From the NCBI RefSeq assembly GCF_016086655.4, contig NC_052140.2, positions 9,796,001 to 9,860,000 of the forward strand: a stretch of DNA of 64,000 bases. Direction: 5' to 3'. Position numbers and translations under genes: made by a program. This document shows positions 48,278 through 60,480 of the stretch, in pieces; positions within the stretch are counted from its first letter, which is position 1, and the number at the start of each line of letters is the position of its first letter. The notes below the pieces were generated by a model, which worked only from the letters and a program-made list of their open reading frames with translations, ran no database searches and had not been told where the DNA came from. Source of the stretch: Lepeophtheirus salmonis. Its lineage: Eukaryota > Arthropoda > Copepoda > Siphonostomatoida > Caligidae.

Positions 48278-48568
48278 TCAATTGGAATAAAACTTGAAGT
48301 CAGTGACAAGACAGTTAGGGCATGTGTTATCAAGGGTCTCAAATGCCAGATTTACAAGATGGCCCACATCAGCCCCCATTTTAATCCGATAGATCATTTT
48401 GTAAGGGGCTACCTTGAGGCACACATTCATAATCGTACTCAAACAACTAAGGCAAGTCTTTTGCCAGTCATCAAAAAGCTCTTCCCATTCATAACCAGGG
48501 AACTTATCATCAATATTTGCTCCCGCTTGAGAGGCTTTATCAATGCTGAGCGCATTTTTATCTACTAA
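48278..48568 (+). pseudogene. DD37D transposase with catalytic domain deleted in frame
   Basis: A single open frame of 96 codons plus stop joins the end of the second HTH (LEVSDKTVRACVIKGLKCQI, then YKM) directly to the segment just before the third catalytic Asp (AHISPHFNPIDHFVRGYLEA). It continues to the C-terminus (NICSRLRGFINAERIFIY). Aligned with the gene at 18333-19403, everything between YKM and the third catalytic site is missing, about 150 residues, and the frame is preserved across the junction. The product would have DNA-binding helices but no first or second Asp. Whether it is expressed is unknown. Confidence 0.65.
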
Positions 48569-49162
48569 GCTTCAAGACGCATGACCTAAAGTGATTTTTT
48601 TAAATATAAAAAATCTAGGATTTTATGTTGCTTTTGTAAATGAAAGAAAGGGTGCAGATTTAATTTTTAACTCTGTTTTTGAACATTTTGTTATTCATAA
48701 TTTTCACAATTATAATCCTTTAACTATCCCCCCCCCCACACACACATTTCAGTGGTTAAAGTAAAGTAAAAACAATAAAATTTTAGGGAATAAATATAAT
48801 CAAATTTAATAATTTGATTGGTTCTTAATAATGATATCCTTATATTCAAGTTCAAACTTCAGAATATGGAATAAGGAATTTTTTTTCACTCATTTTTTCA
48901 GCAAATTTGTCATGAAGAGAGCTCAAATTTTAGAGAGTTATCTTTAAAATCTACAAGATTTCAAAAATGATTGAGTCATTAATTTAATGTACCAAAAACA
49001 CGGTCCAAGACCATTTTTTTCTCTTTGTTTCAGTAAGTTTTGTTTATAAATCGTTCTGGTGTCCGACCGTTCTAGGTATTTCAGACTAAATACCAACACT
49101 AGATATTAAAAAAGTGAAAATATCTTTTAATGCATAAAGTCTTTTTTTTTTTTCTTCAATAT
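48569..49162. other. AT-rich stretch with a C-run and CA repeat
   Basis: A run of 10 C followed by CACACACACA lies at 48729-48746. Otherwise nothing recognised. Confidence 0.5.
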
Positions 49163-49538
49163 GAGTGTGGTAGTTTACATCCTCAACGTGAAGATAGCAG
49201 CACTTATAAATAAACTCTTGGAACATCTATCTACTATTTGTTGAAAAGTGACTCAGCAAAGTTTCAGTCATTTTGGACACATAATTGTTATTTAACAGAG
49301 TCGTTTGAGAGAGTGCATGTAAGTGTGTAGAGTTTCAAAGAAACTATGTAAAAAAAAAAAAAAAAAAAACTCTTACATCGACTCACTCAAACGACTGTGA
49401 TTGAACAACTTTGCGTCAAAAGTGTCTAAAACTTTGGTGAGTAACTTTCAACATATTTTAAATAAATGTGTGTAGCTTTTATACACGAGTGCTGCCATCT
49501 TGACTTTGAAGTCTACTACTTTTCAGAACACCCCTGTA
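49163..49538. mobile_element. Foldback/MITE with about 150 bp inverted arms
   Basis: The left arm (49163-49335) and right arm (49370-49538) are diverged inverted copies separated by a 19-base A run (49351-49369). Shared words, left arm versus reverse complement of right arm, include ATAGCAGCACT / ATGGCAGCACT, GTTGAAAAGTGACTCAGCAAA / GTTGAAAGTTACTCACCAAA and CAGAGTCGTTTGAGAGAGT / CAGTCGTTTGAGTGAGT. The right end is ACCCCTGTA, that is TACAGGGGTGTTCTGAAAAG when read inward, like a Tc1/mariner-type end. The matching left outer end is missing. Non-coding, so it depends on another element's transposase. Confidence 0.65.
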
Positions 49539-50365
49539 TTTAATAATTTGTGAGGGTATTTATGCCTGACCATCAAAGAAAAGTTATTGTCTATCTTTTG
49601 TGTAAACTGTTTTAAAAATGTATAAACACATAAATATATATATGCGTTTATATATGATTGTATTATTTCCCCTACACTAATGCTGTTTTAAATGTAAAAG
49701 GTTCTCATCTGTATAGCAGAAATTTATTTTCTCCATCCAAAATCATTTAACAGGAAATTGATATTCACAATGATCTTAATTCAGTAATACCATATTCTTT
49801 TATTCTGATTTCTCTTTGCACTCATACTCAAATCCAATTTCTATTAATACCATAAAGTAAATAAGGTATTAAATTTTAAGTAGACCCCAACATATTTTAA
49901 GAATTGTGAATCCCTTTCTACAGAACGTTATATATGAAATACAATTATGGAATAACATTTCGTGATAGTTCCAGTGCGTCAAAACCAATTGATGCATGAG
50001 AAGTCAGTATTTTTAATTTACTTATACACAAACTATTGCATATTAATCGAGGTATACAATAACAATATTCAAATCAAATTATATACTGTTCTTAATCAAA
50101 TAAAAAATTAAAGAAATTTATTTCTTAGGGCTATTGATAATGCTTTTATGAAAAACTGCATCATCATATTAGTAAAGTCAATTTGGGGGTGTAGTACTCC
50201 CTTTATGGAAAAATAAATAATTAAACTTCTTTCATCAAAAGGAAATCAATGAAATTTATTTTTTAAATTATGATTGATAAGAATAAATAAATGTAATATT
50301 GTATAGTTTGCATAAGCAAATTGCACCTCTTAGATTTAAATAAATACATAAAAAACCATGATGGA
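49539..50365. other. AT-rich stretch without features
   Basis: No recognisable content. Confidence 0.55.
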
Positions 50366-50595
50366 ATGACGTAGCTCAATGGACAACGTGAAAGGGAGAA
50401 ATTATTCTCAAAAAACTCAAGCGATGTAGGTATGCGTCACGGGTGTTTCTAGATAAGGAAATATGATTATATTAAATATATGGACTTTAAAAACGATTCC
50501 TAGATCAGATGGAGTAATGTAATACAATAATACTCATATATACTTAATCAGTGTAGCTTCATCTAACCAAAACAGGCACATTAAAAAAAAAACAT
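50366..50595 (+). repeat. SINE-like repeat, copy B
   Basis: It begins with a tRNA-like A box TAGCTCAATGG (50372-50382), which fits TRGYNNARNGG. The body has GATAAGGAAAT, GACTTTAAAAACGATTCC, ATCAGATGGAGTAATGTAAT and ACTTAATCAGTGTAGCTTCA, shared with copies A and C, and ends CACATTAAAAAAAAAA. The B box is diverged. An A-rich tail and no coding capacity fit a retroposed tRNA-derived SINE. Confidence 0.6.
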
Positions 50596-50640
50596 TTACA
50601 TGGTATCAATTTTTTTTTAAGTTATACCTTCTAATATCAT

Positions 50641-51231
50641 CACTTATTTATCAAAATGTCCTCCTTCTGCAGCCACCATGGCCTTTTGTCTGGGATTGAC
50701 CCCCTTGAACACATTGGTGAGGTTGTCATTGGACATATTAGCTTACTCCTTCTCAATAAATACCTTCAGGGGTTTGACAATGTGGTGATAGACATTGTAG
50801 GTATTGATTTTCACAAAGCCCCATATTCTAAAGTCCAGTGAGGAGAGGAGGCCTCAAGTTTATAAGACAGAAATCTCTGAGGTTTTCTTGCAATAAGCTT
50901 GAAATGTTAAAAGTTTAGGGAGCGGATCTGAGTCTTGTTGCAAACGGTAATCCAGTTCTAGATAGTTAGTATTTGACCAGAGCTTCACAACCTTTTTCAT
51001 CGCCTTCTCAAAGCAAGGCTTGAAGTTCATAGACCCAAAAAGTCAAATAGTCTTTAGTGACAATATTATTGTGTCCTAAACTTCACATCTTCTTGGAGAG
51101 GTTCTTACCATTGTTAATGATATTATTGACCTAACGGACAAGCTAAACAAATAATTCATCAGTGTCTGTAACCTCCTTAACAGACTGATGGGCGTGGAGA
51201 AAATCTACAATCCGTTGCCTTTTTGCCATAA
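50641..51231 (-). pseudogene. DD37D transposase, decayed
   Basis: It starts MAKRQRIVDFLHAHQSVKEV, the typical first HTH of the family, followed by a stop-ridden linker (NNGKNLSKKM, GHNNIVTKDYLTF). The middle with the first catalytic site is deleted. Next come TNYLELDYRLQQDSDPLPK (second catalytic Asp kept) and AYCKKTSEIS. After a shift follow DFRIWGFVKINTYNVYHHIV (third site, N-P-L-D lost by deletion) and the C-terminus SNDNLTNVF, then AMVAAEGGHFDK and stop. No terminal repeats identified. Inactive. Confidence 0.65.
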
Positions 51232-51240
51232 TTGCCGTTG

Positions 51241-52416
51241 TTTGGTGATGTATCGAAACCAATAAAAAGTGTAAGAATGCTATAATTTTAGAACAATTTT
51301 TGTGTTGGCATGTCCCTCTATTATGAAAATAGTTTTTACTTCTCTTTAAGTTCCTTTAAATCAACCCAGAACAATATTAAAGATTTTGGCTAATTTTAAT
51401 ACATGGTAATGTTGTAATGATATACCAATTTTCGTGCTGTGTATTTTTTTTTTTTGCAAAATTATAATCGTTATTTTGGTTTATTTTATACTTCTTTTGG
51501 TTAAGTTTATTTAAAAATGCCACTCAAGTCCCTATTTTGAAAACTTAATACTCGAATAAATCTTAAAATGAAAGAAATATTTGAAAATATCAGAATAAGA
51601 AATTTGTTTTTCATCTTTATACGAATGACAAATCTACTTCTTTAGCCAAACAAATTTGATTCTAAGGTATAAGAAGAATTTTCATCAATCTCAGGATGAA
51701 TAATATGGTAATTTGCTAGTGGAGAGTAACAAAGGCCATTTGTATTATTTCATTTTATTAATAGTGATCACTCTACTGAACACAGTATTGTAGAAAGTCC
51801 CCTAGTTTGTGGTCTTTGCTGTGATATAAATCTCTTTCCTATAAATAAATCACCCCTTTTCTTTCTCATGTAATTACGTTGGTAAAATGAAATAAAAAGA
51901 TGTTTTTGTTTTTTTTTTAAATAAGAGGATTATTTATGATTATAAGTACACAAAGTTGTACATACACATATACAAAGAAACTTGAAACATTACTCAAGAT
52001 GTTAGTAACCTACTTCTTCATAACTAATTATGTAGAAATAGTTATTTGGTTAGAAGAGAAAAGTTTACAATTATACAATGCATCGATACATTACGTATGT
52101 ACTTCCTCAATACAAAGACAATCTTAATAATAATCAAAAAAAAGGAGAAAAGGAATATCCATTTTGTACTTGATATATCCTTACATACTTGTACAACCTG
52201 AAATCCCATAGCCATATTTATGTCAACTATTGGCTATATATTCAAATTTGTGAGATGAGTTTAGATATCTTAAAATTTTATGTATAGTATAGAATGTTTA
52301 ATGATTTAAAAGACTTATTTTTTTGACTACTTTAATTGCAATTTGGACAACGTCCAGAAGGTTCAAATGAATATTATTTTTCATATTTTACTCTTATTGT
52401 CTTTTATTGGAAAATG
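51241..52416. other. AT-rich stretch without features
   Basis: No recognisable content. Confidence 0.55.
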
Positions 52417-52663
52417 CTAAAAGACTCAAGTGATAGAGCGGACACACCTTGAAAGAGGAACAATGCACCTCATGCTTGGGTGAAAATCATCTCATCAACT
52501 CAATGTGCGTATGTTATTGCCCAAGTCGTGCCTAAATAAGGAAATGTATTTTTTGTGTAAGGAATTCAAAGACGATTTCCGAATCAGATGTAATAAATGT
52601 AACATTTACTTACACTTAATCAGTGCAATACCATCTGACCAATTAAAAAAAAACACTAAAAGA
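52417..52663 (+). repeat. SINE-like repeat, copy C, with target duplication
   Basis: The element (52425-52655, 231 bp) is flanked by CTAAAAGA at 52417-52424 and 52656-52663, an 8 bp duplication. The head has an A box-like TGATAGAGCGG (52431-52441) and, 38 bases on, a B box-like GGTGAAAATCA (52479-52489), the spacing of a tRNA polymerase III promoter. The body matches copies A and B (AATAAGGAAATG, TTCAAAGACGATTTCC, ATCAGATGTAATAAATGTAA, CTTAATCAGTGCAATACC). The 3' end is A-rich. This is the best copy for defining the family. The frame at 52505-52735 crosses it and is not a gene. Confidence 0.7.
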
Positions 52664-54346
52664 ATAAGGGGGAAAAATAGAGTTTGTTTTTCCTTCTCGT
52701 TTTTGATTCCTTCAATTAGTTGTTTGTTACAATAAGCCAATAATTGCCGAATATTTTTATAATGGTAATGTCAAATGCGCAATAGGCAGAATCCAGTTCC
52801 TCCTTCGATTTTTTTTAATATTGAAATCCGATTTAATATATTGATTGAGGCTGAAATATTTTAATAAAGTTAAAGTTAAATTTATTTATTTTAGAATCTA
52901 TAGGCTGTAGCAAATTCAAAATTAGTTTATTTAATTTTATTTGATCACTTGTTTGAAGATTATAATTTTTGCTAAGCTTAGAGATAATTATATCAATTTT
53001 ATTTTTGATTTCATAATTATCCATAAAATTTCATCATTTAGAAAGCTGAAGTGTATCAGAAAGGCAATGATTAGTATTCGAACAGTTCTTCAAATATTTG
53101 ATTTTTTGAGCTTGAAATTGAGAATGAGAACTGAAATTTAAATTATAATAATTTAAAATTTAAACCAGAAGTTTTGAAATCTCCTGTTCATGTCGTATTA
53201 TTAAGGAATCTATAAGGAGTTTAGACCTTCCTCAAACATAGTAAAGAAGGATTATATGTTCTCTTAAAAGTATCAATGACGATCAAAAGTATACCTCACA
53301 ATTTCATATATCCAGTAGGTTGATTAATTTTTCTCTATTTTGTAAAGACTGTGGAAGAGTATATAACGATGTCAAATAAGCTTTTATTTCCTGACCACAT
53401 TTGAAAATTATAAAGTACTTTATATTACCTCAATCCAAGTATATTTTAGATTTTTAGGCAATATATTTTGGAAGAATTTGTGCTGTTTGGTATTCCCTCT
53501 AACAGGAAGCAGAGTGCAGATGAGGAAAAATCGATTAGTGTGGCTGTCAGTAATTGTAAAGTTTTTTTATTGCTCAACAGCTCATAGAATATAGGGCGAT
53601 GATTGGCCAAAACTGTAGTAAAGCTTCTTTTACTTTGTATTTGACTTTTCCTTCGATATTACGAGGGACGAATCCGTTTAAGATTTAGAATATACTATTT
53701 TGTTGTGAGATTATTAATCATTTTTATAATCAGATTCCCTTTTTGACAATTGTAGAGAAGATGAAATGAAGCTTCTACTAATTTCTAAAAAAATAAGTAC
53801 ATAATTTTTTCATTGTGGGATTTGTTTGTACAAGGGGAGGAACTTGCAAGTCTATATCGGAACTTATTTTGTAGCCAACTTGTGTTGGATTTAGCATGAA
53901 TGATTTAAAGACATGTCACTAGTGAAATAACACTGAGTTTTTACGGTTGCATCTTGACTGACCTTGAAGCACCGTCTTTACCTTTCTTTGAACTAAAAAA
54001 TATCAATATGAATAGTTTGTTTTGTAAAAAAAAAAGTATTCCACTCCTAATTTTGAGAAACATCATTTCTGCTTGGTTTTGTTTAGAACGGCTTTACATA
54101 AGTAGATATAAATTTGAAAATAAAGAACGAATAAACAACAGACCCTATAATTAATTTCTGTATTGGTATGTTCAATAAACAACGCAAGTAAAATTGATTT
54201 TTTTTCAAAAACATTCAAAAAACTTCATTACTTAAAATTTTCTTGGTTTATTTTAACTTTAGATGAATCATTTTATGTAGCTATTAATATTTTAAGGTTG
54301 TTTAAATAAAGGGGTAGGATTGGACAATTAAATAATTGATCAGTTG
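52664..54346. other. AT-rich stretch without features
   Basis: Nothing recognised. Short frames near 52833-53141 overlap on opposite strands and look like chance. Confidence 0.5.
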
Positions 54347-54622
54347 CAGGGGTATCTGCAGGATTATATATGTAAATATCGAATATAACTTTTTCAAAAA
54401 AAAAAAAATAGTTATTATTATTTTTTTTTAAATATAAATATTTAAAAAATAAATTTAACATATAAAATATGTTAAGTAAATAAGTCAGATATAAATTATA
54501 ATGGAAAAAAATATCAAATATTCATAGCAATTTACAAAAAATAATTTTTTTTGGGAGTTTTATGGAAAAATTCTTTAATTTGTTGAGGGGGGCTGGAGGG
54601 GATGCCTGTAGATACACCGAAG
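54347..54622. mobile_element. Candidate small inverted-repeat element
   Basis: CAGGGGTATCTGCAGG at 54347-54362 is mirrored by CCTGTAGATACACCG at 54608-54622. The inner 14 positions match with one or two differences. The interior is AT-rich with T runs and a G-rich tract near 54588-54601. At about 275 bp it fits a MITE. No convincing target duplication was seen. Confidence 0.4.
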
Positions 54623-56940
54623 AAAAAAAAAATTAATAGAAATAAAGATAAAAAATTTACCAGTGCACTTTTCCCGAATTGATTCCATGGTTAGAGTTGC
54701 AACTTTAGGTTAAAGAAATGAGAACATTTCTATCTGGTGGTCTGTGTCATTATATCAGCTACGTATTATTGGCAATTTATAAAATTATGCACTAGCATTT
54801 TCGCCCCTCCCCCATCTAAACCACACATTTATTAATGTTTTTTAAGCCACTTTTCACCTAAAATGTATTTTGTTTCAAAATATGGCTCTGAATCGACTTT
54901 GTCGAAAGTTTTAAAAACCAAACTTACTACAAATGCAAATTTGAAGGATTTGTTTCTTAAATAACATTTACAAAGATAGGTTTTACTGGAAGCCGTTACC
55001 AAACCCAAAATTGGTGGCATAATGTAGAAAATATTTTAGATAAGAGTACTTACAGCATTTTTTTTTACTTTCATTTATTTTACTTTACTATTTCAATATT
55101 TCTCAGTACTCTATAAATGTATTTCTTTATTGATATTCCAAAATTGGGAACTTTGCATTCTTTTATAATTATTTTTAATATGAAAACGTCCCGAAAGTGC
55201 TTTTATTCAAGGATTTTTTTTTGTTTTTGGAATCCATTTTAGGAAAACCTTTTCATTAGTTATCCGATACATAGCTTTGATTTATAATTATTAAAAGTAT
55301 TTTGCTTTTCTTATAAGTCCAAAACTTTTTTTATGTTTGCAGTTCTGGTGAAAAAATGTAATTTTTATTTCATCTGTTTTTCGAAGAAAGTTTCTCGTTA
55401 TTTATCTGCAATTTGTAATTAATTTATTAACCATGCAAGTGGCAGATATTACAGTGTGTATGTATTTTTGTTAATAACGTCTAAATAAAATATGTCCGTC
55501 GACAAATGTTTTTTTATTTTTTTTTTCCATGAGAACAGAACACATTGCTTAAATGCTTTGCTTAACAAATTCAAAACTTTATTTTTATCTTTTGACAAGA
55601 CTAGTAATGACAAAAACTTCAACAAATTAAGACAAATTCAACAATGAGCACAAATGAATTAATTTTTGTTATAAAAATACAAGGAACTTCAATTATATTT
55701 TATTGAAGAAAGAGGTTAATAAAATAATCACTATAAACTCATTGCTTACAAAATTATATTTGAATATATCTGTTCATTATTGTTACACTATAATTTACTA
55801 TCACGAAGTTTTAAAATTTTTGACCTTTAGGTTATATAAAATTTGGATTTAAAAAAAAATAGAGCTTTCTGTAGAAATAGACCTTTTAACAGCAAATACT
55901 CTTTTGTAACTTAAACTTACTTTAATTTTCCTTATAATAAACTCCCTTTGAGTAAAAAATTAAACATGTAAGACCTTATAAAAAGTAACTCAAATAACAA
56001 TAAGAATATTCATTAATACTTTTACAAAATTGTTTTGATCCATCCTTAAAACAATTTTCATAAGAATGCATTACATGTTTAATAACATTATTTGACTTTG
56101 TTAAATTTGCAAATCTACATATTAATGCATATGTTTTCAATATATTTATGAACGTAAGTGAAATCCTAAAAGTATTCCTATTATATCTGTTATTACTATT
56201 TGAATGGGGGATTTTTAGAAAAACATTTTTTAAATAAAGTTATATATTTTAATTTGGTTTTCTTGAGACATAAAAAGAAAGGAAAGTATATATTTAATAT
56301 AATTTTGTAAAGCATGCACTGTGCATAATAATAATATAAACAATGCATTAAATGCATTTAAAATAAGGACCTTGTTTTTGTTTTTTGGCCAAATGTACTC
56401 ATGAATGCTCAATAAAGCCGTATTTATGAATTTATATGCAATTGACTTGATTGAAGATAAAATAATAATTTGATGCAACGGCTGCTCGTTCCTTTTATGA
56501 TGTCACATTGTCTTTTGAACAAGTCAATAAAAATGATAATTTAGGAAGGGAAAATAATTTAAATCTTTCTGAGTGTAAATCAAAAATAAAAGTATATTTT
56601 GGCAACTTTAATGAACGACATAGCTACTAAAAAAGTGCTCTTTACTCGCTAATTCATTAGAATTTTCAAAATGAGAAGAAATAATTGGTTAAAAGACTAA
56701 TATCTTACCGATTATCAATATATACTTTTTTTAATCTATGCTCTCTTGGACAACTTTAAAATCCCTAATAACATCTGAATTTTGAATAATATATGTAATA
56801 ATATAACAAGCATAATCTTATGAGAATAAAAAGTATTTATGTAAATTCATGTAGTTTTATATGATAGAATATTTTCAGGAGAAAGAGTCGGTGGTAAAAA
56901 ATAAAAGAAAATGGAACCCATTTTACAGCTTGGTATATCT
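54623..56940. other. AT-rich stretch without features
   Basis: No gene, terminus or repeat recognised. Confidence 0.55.
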
Positions 56941-57199
56941 TAGGTTGGGAAAAAAGTAATTAAGTACATCTTATTTACCGCCTTTTTTTTAAACTAAATA
57001 TATCTTTGTCATTATTGGTCACATAATAATATTTAGTGTAGTCAAGCTGTGAGTGTATATAACGAATACTTGTTGGACAGTATTCCAATGGGCCGGGTCA
57101 GTCATGAATTTTTGTCCATCGAATATGCAGGTCTGAAAGAAAGAAGTTTGCCATATTTAAAAAATTTTATGTACCAAAACAAAATACATCCATTTCTGA

Positions 57200-57483
57200 C
57201 ATAGATAGTGACTGGCGATAAAAATGGATAACTTACGGCACTGAAAAGCGTCATAGATCGTTGTCAAAAGCCAACAAAGCCGCCCAGACCATGGCCAAAC
57301 CAGGATAGACTACCAGGAAAGTGATACATTTTGTTTGATGGGATTGGCAAGGAATAATCAATTGTGATCCTGCTCTCCTATGGTCAAACGCTTCATTCTG
57401 CCCTCTACTGTGAGCAACTTGGCCGTTTGAAGCTGGCAATTGGACAGAAGCAGCAACAATTTGTTAATAAGGGACAACAAAGC
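57200..57483 (+). pseudogene. Mariner transposase, part upstream of the LINE
   Basis: Pieces in two frames give VTGDKNG / GDKNGxLTAL (first catalytic Asp region, family VTGDEKW), KRHRSLSKANKAAQTM, then after a shift ANLAV / GRLKLAIGQKQQQFVNKGQQ, ending at the LINE insertion point. The coding sequence resumes after 60806. Frame changes exist apart from the insertion, so the gene may have been dead before the LINE arrived. Confidence 0.65.
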
Positions 57484-57535
57484 ATCTTCTTACCATCATT
57501 TTGAATTACAAGACAAAAAGTAACAGGAAGGTATC

Positions 57536-58055
57536 TAATTCTCTTAAGTCTATGAATACCATTGATGAACTAATGGAAAATGAACATATATTGAAAAGAA
57601 GTTTGAGTCTCTGAGTAACATATTAGAGGCACTTACTCATTAAATAAAATCAACCAACAAGATAGTTGATAATGTGGAACAGTAGCTCGATGGTCTCAAA
57701 CAACGGACTGATTATGAACTATGGGAGCATAAGGACAAAATAAGAAAAATTATCATTTATGGTCTTCTGTCAAAAATGGAGTCGAAAGAGATAATTGCAG
57801 AAAAGTTGTGCATTGAAAATGTAAAATCAGATATGATCTTCGTATAAGGAGTAAGCATAATGGCTCACCCCCAATTATAGTTGGGTTAGTTGATGACCTG
57901 ACCAAAGAACTTATAATAAGCAAAAAAAAAAAAAAAATATGAGTGTCAATGTATGCCATACAAAATACCAAATAGACGCCGACCAGAAGGTGTCCGAAGA
58001 TTTTTAAGAAAGGAACACGGCAAACCCAGACCTCTGAGCTTGTAAGAAGCTCTGG
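57536..58055 (+). pseudogene. LINE ORF1 (nucleic-acid binding) remnant
   Basis: A charged, helix-forming segment (NVEQ, then DGLKQRTDYELWEHKDKIRK) leads into a beta-type segment (IIIYGLLSK) and KEIIAEKLCIENVKSD. A shifted frame continues RIRSKHNGSPPIIVGLVDDL, then ISKKKKKYEC and VRRFLRKEHGKPRPL. This coiled-coil plus RRM-like layout is that of LINE ORF1 proteins, which coat the RNA and act as chaperones. A 15-base A run at 57926 and several stops interrupt it. Confidence 0.5.
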
Positions 58056-58069
58056 GCAGCTAAGAATAA

Positions 58070-58992
58070 TAAAAATGAAAAATATAAGATATTTCACAAA
58101 AACATCAGGAGCTTATTCTATAAAATCCATACATTTAAAAAGATTATTGAGGACTTACAGCCTTCATTGGTCTGAATCACAGAAACTTGGCTAAATGATC
58201 ATCTAAACACTAAATGCATTCTAAACAACTTTTTCTAATTTCTCGTGCAGATTGCAACTCATTCACCAGGTCCAGAAGGGGAAGGGGTCGGTATCTATTG
58301 CCATAATTATATAATAACTTTTAATCTCCAGGAAAACTCTGGTTAATTTGAAGAACTCTGTACTTTTCATGTTTAAAATTTGAAATGCATGTGTGAACAC
58401 ATGTCCCCCCCCCCACCTCCAAAAATAAAAGAGACCTTGCATTCTCTTCTTTCATAAAGGAAATTAATAACTCAGGCATAATGTGGAGGGACTTTAATAT
58501 TCCTACAGCTGATTGGAAAACTTTGACACCTTATGCCAACTCAGCACATCTACTTATCCAGGTTTTCCTTGACTCCTGCCTCTACCAATAGATTACTGAA
58601 TCTACATACATTAAAGGAATCATATTCTATCTTGTCCTCTCTAATTTATCATGTAATATATAAGCCGAGGTATCCCTCTCAGATCAATACCCCATTGTTA
58701 TTAAGGCTGATTACATTGTCAAGTTCAAAAACCACACGTGTCACTCACCTACACTCTAGATTTTAAAAACACAATTACATATCATTCCAAACAAGCTTGT
58801 TATCCATTGACTGGGTTTCACTCTTCTCTCCCCCGAATTCCTCCAGGAACATGGTTTCAGGTTTCGGAGATATGTGGTCTACATTTCGTGATAGGTATAC
58901 TTCACTCCCTTATTGATAAGTACGTTCTCAAAAAAATATCTCATAATAATAAAATATTGTCATGGACTAATCGGAGCATCATCTTATTATAA
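58070..58992 (+). pseudogene. LINE apurinic endonuclease remnant
   Basis: Motifs in order are YKIFHKNIRSLFYKIHTF (N at the catalytic start), ITETWLND (metal-binding Glu), GVGIYCHNY, then IMWRDFNIPTADW (family GDFN, Gly replaced by Arg) and LSDQYPIV (family SDH, His replaced by Gln). These five are the endonuclease/exonuclease/phosphatase signature that nicks target DNA for insertion. At least two key residues are changed and several stops and shifts occur. Confidence 0.65.
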
Positions 58993-59189
58993 AAGAAGAA
59001 AAGAAAAGCCTGGAGTCAATACAAAAAATCCTATGTCCTGAAAACTTATAAAAGCAGAAATCTCTCCAAAATGCTGTTAAACATTACATGTCATTGAATA
59101 GACGTAAATTTGAAGATAAATTGTTAGCTAACTATGATAAAATACCTAAAGCCTGTTTTCTCTTATATGCAACCTTAATATAGGCTGCT

Positions 59190-60480
59190 CAATGGGATTT
59201 TTAACGAATTGGAATTGGATGACGGTACTCGAATGACCTATGAACATAGCATTACAAATAATTTTTACGACTTCTTTCACTCACTTTATTCAACAGATTC
59301 TAAGACTCTCTACATTGATCAACTACTCCCAGATAACCGTCCTTCGCTATCCAAGATTTTCTTCGCAGAATATGTTGTCCAAAAAGCCATTTCCTCTCTC
59401 GATAGTTATTTTTCATTGGATTTGTGCTTTCTTCTTGAAGAAGCCTAATTACTTTATTGACTTCCCTCTTATTATGATATTCAACATGTTGATGCAGGAG
59501 GGAGTGGTGCCATTTGAATGGAAAGGCACCAATATTATCCCAATACACAAGAAAGGAACCCATAAGGATGTTCGTAGTTACCGACCAATTTCCATCTCAA
59601 GCCAGATCTCTTGACTATTGGAGAAGCTAATCAATTCTGAAGTGAGAAACTTTTTTGACTATACGACTTGATATCTTTGAGGCAACATGGATTCTGGCGG
59701 GAATTGTCTTCTGTTACAAACCTGTTATCATTTTGGAATGATGTTGCTCTTAGTAGGGACTCCTCATTAGATACATATGTCTTATACCTTGACTTCAGCA
59801 TGACGTTTGATAAAATTGAAATTGTTGAACTATTGCAGTTGATTTTATCTTGGCTCAGAAAGCGAGAACAGCGAGTTCTGATAAACGGAACTAGATCAGC
59901 TTCAATAAGTGTACCATCCTTTGTTCTTCAAGATGGTTTCTTGGACCTACCCTTTCCTTGGTCTATATTAAATATATATGTGACAACATCAGATCCAAAA
60001 TTTATATGTATCCGGTCGACAAAAAGCTGGTTTGCCACTCAGAAGAGGAGACCAAACATGATCTTAGAAAATTTCTGAGGTGGAGCGACCTCAGAAATTT
60101 CTTTTAAATCTTGAAAATAGCTTCTTTATAATTTTTCAGGGCTACGCTGTTTGTCTTGGAGGGATAAATAAGGAAGGTGTCGTTAAGGATCATGGAGTGC
60201 TAGCATCTTCAAATATGAAATTCAGTACTCAAATGAACAATATTGTTAGTAAAGCAAACAGAGCGTTTGGGTTTGTTAAAATAAATCTTAAGATCAGAAA
60301 TATGGAGCGTTATGAAGCATATGGTTTGCTTATTTTAAACTACGCTTCTCAGTTGTGGAATCCCATGTATATAAAGGAAATAAAAACTCTGCAAAATGTA
60401 AAGAAACAGATAGTATGCGGCGATGTATCATATGAGGTTGGTGTACATCTAGCGGGCTGTTGTCCCTGAAAAGAGGAGGA
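59190..60480 (+). pseudogene. LINE reverse transcriptase remnant
   Basis: It begins with the connector (YEHSITNNFYDFFHSLYSTD), then GVVPFEWKGTNIIPIHKKGT and VRSYRPISI (RT block 1), a fingers segment (RQHGFWRELSSVTNLL), LYLDFSMTFDKI (block with the catalytic Asp, family LDFSKAFD), and LINGTRS. The YADD block reads ICDNIRSKIY, so the two catalytic Asp are reduced to one. The thumb continues EEETKHDLRKFLRWSDL and KANRAFGFVKINL, ending near 60480. Three or more frame changes occur. Inactive. Confidence 0.75.

Noticed and set aside
57753..58097. 114-codon hydrophobic minus-strand frame resembling a membrane protein
   Set aside because: It is the antisense of the LINE ORF1/endonuclease region. The hydrophobicity comes from A-rich sense codons.
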